Source: Rosellinia necatrix (lineage: Eukaryota > Ascomycota > Sordariomycetes > Xylariales > Xylariaceae). From it: a stretch of DNA of 64,000 bases. Positions 61,404 to 64,000 of the stretch are shown in pieces. Below the pieces are notes generated by a model. It saw nothing but the letters and a program-made list of their open reading frames with translations. It had not been told where the DNA came from and did not search any database. The first letter of the stretch is position 1; every line of letters begins with the position of its first letter. The stretch covers positions 1,054,001 to 1,118,000 of the forward strand of contig JAGYVD010000001.1 of the NCBI GenBank assembly GCA_021209875.1. Reading direction: 5' to 3'. A program made the position numbers and the translations under genes.

Positions 61404-62180
61404 CTACGCAGCAGACGGCTCAAAGGCCCAGTCTTCCGTGAACTCCCCGGATATCACATCGGGGGCATCCTTGAAGACGTCGTCGTAGGGCGGCATCCTC
61501 GTCCGAGGATCGCGGGCCTGGCGGAAATACTCCCGCCCCTGGGCGCGGATCACGGGGTCGTTCCACATCGTCGCCATCCACTTGAGGCCGTCCTCGCCAA
61601 CGCCCGCCAGGGGCACGTCGTACGTCCTCAAGCGCTGCGCCGTGGTGAGTTATCAGCCGATCGCGTTCCCCGGGCAAATGTTTTGGAGGTGATCCACAAC
61701 CTCTCTTAGACGATCTAATGGCTGGATAGAGAAGGGAGGGAAGTTGAGGGGGCGGGGGTGGGAAGAGAAAAGGTGGGGAGAGGGAGTGGGGGGGTAAGGA
61801 GAAGAAGAAGAAGAAGAAGAAGAAGAAGAAGAAGAAGAAGAAGAAGAAGAAGAAGAAAGCTCACCCAAAGCACCGGCCAGAAGAAGGCGTCGGCGATACT
61901 GAAGGCGCCGCACAGGAAGCCCTCATCGGCCTCGCCCAGGAGGGCGAGGCGCTCACGCGTGGCGGCGCGCAGGTCGCCCCAGAGCTCGCCGAGCCGGCGG
62001 ACGTCCTCGGCGGCGGCGGCGGGGAGGCGGGCGGGGAGCCCCGGGCCGGCGAAGCGGGCGACGAAGTTGGACGGGCAGGCGGCGCGCAGGGCGGCGAAGC
62101 TCGCGTGCATGCGGGCGGCGGCGGCGCGGGCGAGGGCGCGGAGGTGGGCGTCGCGCGGCCACAAGGGTCGGCCGTCCGGG

Positions 62181-62214
<34 letters not shown>

Positions 62215-62599
62215 GCTGTTCGGCGAGGAGCTCGCAGATGGCGAGAGAGTCGGCGACGCGCAGAGGCGGGGAGTCCGGGGAGACGACGGCGACGTCGAGG
62301 ACCGGGAGCGTCTGCAGGCCCGCGGGCGCCGCGAGCGCCGGGTCCGTGAAGTTGTAGTAACGCACCGTGTGCGGGATCTCGAAGTACGCGAGCACGAGCT
62401 GCACGCGGGCTCCCCAGCCTGTAAAGGGGGGGGGAAAAGAGAGAGAGAGAGAGGTTACGGGTTGGTTTCAATGGCTCGCTCGGTTTGGGAGCGGGTGAGT
62501 GGGTGGTGTGCGGCACGCACTTGAGTATCGTGTGTAGTACACGTGGAGCGTGTAGCTCGGCTTGGACATGGCGTCGTCTTTATTGTTGTTGTCGGCCAT
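61404..62599 (-). CDS. Glutathione S-transferase-like protein with polyglutamine insert
   Basis: Three minus-strand exons, 62599-62521, 62418-61865 and 61634-61404, with introns of 102 and 230 bp; 287 residues. The chosen start has a perfect Kozak context (GCCACCATGGCC); a second in-frame ATG lies ten codons later. The N-terminal thioredoxin-fold half has VYYTRYSSWGARVQL across intron 1, LAYFEIPHTVRYY, the cis-Pro segment LQTLPVLD (Pro65) and the glutathione gamma-Glu-binding ADSLAI (Asp83-Ser84). Residues 94-105 are 12 consecutive Gln. The helical C-terminal half has LWPRDAHLRALARAAAARM, GAFSIADAFFWPVLW and, after intron 2, RLRTYDVPLAGVG and WMATMWNDPVI. Members conjugate or reduce with glutathione in the cytosol. 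Intron 2 contains the (GAA)19 tract. Confidence 0.88.
61801..61857. repeat. (GAA)19 microsatellite in intron 2 of the GST gene
   Basis: 57 bp of GAA on the plus strand, CTT repeats in the transcript, starting within 10 bases of the splice donor (GTGAGC at 61864). Confidence 0.95.
62181..62219 (-). repeat. CAA/CAG tract encoding polyQ in the GST
   Basis: Plus-strand TGT repeats with one CTG interruption; in frame on the minus strand as 12 Gln codons. Confidence 0.93.
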
Positions 62600-64000
62600 G
62601 GTGGCGGTGATATGGGCGATGGGGAGGTTGGTGTAAGTGGACTGAGGCGAATAAACCGTAAAATTGGGTTATTATCTTGTATATGCTCGACTGTGGTCTA
62701 AGTATACCTACAGGGTTGATATCTTGATGAGGGGCATATATACAAATGCGTAGATGTCATCTAAAGGGCGGGGGAACTACACTAGGTAGGATAGTTACTA
62801 GCCCTGGTGTTAGTCACTTTCGCATTTAAGCTATCCATACCTCGGATGTAATGTAACCCTAGCTACGAGAACTTGCCAGGCTCTATCCGTTATAAGGGTG
62901 GGATCCCCTCTAATGCCCAATGTGTCATAATGAATGTTGGATGGATGACAGACAGCTTCACACAGGTCAATCTGAGGTACCTAGGTAGCGAAAGAGGCAG
63001 GTAGCCCTTGGCATAGCTGCCTGTGGCTGGGCATGTGAAAGCTACTTGTATACAATTAAATATATAAAGGGCAAGATGTTTCACTAGAACACTTACCTGC
63101 ATGCAGGAACGTTAATGCTTAGCATGAGGGGACCTGGTGGCAGGTTCTAGACCCAGACTTAGCTAGTATCTAGGTACAATATACCTAAGGAGACAGAGGT
63201 GACTGCCTCTGATGTAGTAAAATACCAATACTGTTTTATATCTAAAGTATTGGTAATAGCTGAGCAAAGTGGGCTACGTACTGCATGGATGGATAAAACT
63301 TGTTGAATATCTATAGTAAAGCTGCATATACTTGGGTAGGTGAATGTAAATAGATTGCGGGGGGGCAGATAGAAAAGAAAGGGGGGGGGGATAAGAAAGC
63401 AATAAGAATAAATCATATAACCCCAAGGATATTGTAATCGTCATCGACCCAGGTGACATAGGTATCAATTGGATATAAAATAAAAGCCTTATTGAATCTA
63501 AAATACTGTTGTTGCAATTGAAATCTCCTATAGGAGGATTGTGGGGAAGTGAAATCCAATACCTATCTGTTACAGGTCCCTGCCTGTTATATCACAGCGC
63601 TCAGACCAACTGAACTAGCGCCTTTTGGGTGTGGCTAGTGGGTGGTAGAGTGACCTTTAGTCTCGTCCCGTCTCCATGTCATCCCTCTGATTCTCTTGGC
63701 ATCAAGATCACAGCTGGTTGGTGGTCTCTCGGAAATTTTAACCAGACGCGAGATGCGACACGAAGAAGAGAACAAACCACACAAAGAACCCAGCCTTAGC
63801 TATCCTAGGCTGCCTACTCGATAACTAACGTGGAGCGACAAGCTCTAAGCTCCATTCCATCATCGACTAGAGGACTCCCGACTCGTCCCTCGACTGCTGC
63901 TCTATCCCGCCAGCTTTGAGCTCGCCTTAGCCAATTCATATCGAACACAGGTCATCGACGCGGATCGTCGCTAATTAGACATCTCCACCACCATCACCAT
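62600..64000. other. Upstream region of the GST gene, no supported gene
   Basis: Promoter region of the minus-strand GST followed by unrecognised sequence. G-runs at 63359-63366 and 63380-63390. The final 150 bases are C/T-rich with CACCACCATCACCAT and could be the leader of a plus-strand gene beyond the window. Confidence 0.4.
63555..63625 (-). other. tRNA-like relic (A-box and D-arm)
   Basis: The minus strand reads GGCGCTAGTTCAGTTGGTCT then GAGCGC, a good A box with a four-pair D stem (GTTC/GAGC), followed by CTGTGATATAACAG, an anticodon-like hairpin with a six-base loop. No standard GTTCGA T-loop follows; the nearest is GGATTTCACTTCC. No acceptor stem closes. It is more likely a tRNA-derived relic than a working tRNA gene. 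Confidence 0.3.

Noticed and set aside
61758..62516. Overlapping Arg- and Thr-rich open frames of 187-199 codons over the GST
   Set aside because: Frame shadows of the triplet repeats and GC-rich exon.

Overview
The window looks like nuclear DNA of a filamentous ascomycete (Pezizomycotina; Sordariomycete-like is an inference). Support: short GT-AG introns (48-230 bp) with recognisable branch sites, fungal protein families, and a 35 kb AT-rich block whose decay matches repeat-induced point mutation (RIP: C to T and G to A on repeated DNA). The genes outside the block have normal composition.

Bases 1-36757 are one event. A plant-type O-methyltransferase gene on the minus strand is cut in two by a 35,281 bp LTR retrotransposon (332-35612). 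The element has 215 bp LTRs with TGTCA/TGACA ends and a 5 bp target duplication GCGTC, and the gene's reading frame resumes exactly across it. The outer element has been invaded in turn by: a 4.2 kb element with 285 bp direct repeats (1208-5400); a pair of hairpin-rich 180 bp repeats (7751-8867); two copies of one 7.8 kb LTR element (A, 9088-16901; B, 18269-32943); and, inside copy B, a 6.8 kb Ty3/gypsy chromovirus on the minus strand (24858-31678). The chromovirus is the only one whose proteins can still be read, and it is itself full of Trp-to-stop changes.

Bases 36758-46600 hold a decayed membrane-protein (fungal rhodopsin-type) relic and then the most interesting pair of the window. A purine/uridine-phosphorylase-fold protein (39484-40712) ends in a short Gly/Asn motif. 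The next gene on the same strand is an NB-ARC/TPR NLR (41370-44065) that begins with a matching motif. This is the layout of fungal amyloid-signalling NLR/effector pairs of the HET-s/NWD2 type. The NLR carries five almost identical 42-residue TPR repeats.

Bases 46600-64000 are ordinary gene space with long non-coding gaps: a secreted M28 aminopeptidase with PA domain (46613-48350, +), an acyl-CoA oxidase/dehydrogenase (48894-50819, -), a fatty-acid-hydroxylase-fold membrane protein with altered histidine boxes (54083-55087, -), an alpha/beta hydrolase with a ~500-residue disordered N-terminus (57664-60404, +), and a glutathione S-transferase with a polyQ tract (61404-62599, -). These five genes do not form an obvious pathway or cluster. 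Splice sites were assigned by eye from reading frame and family alignment from memory; no search was run.
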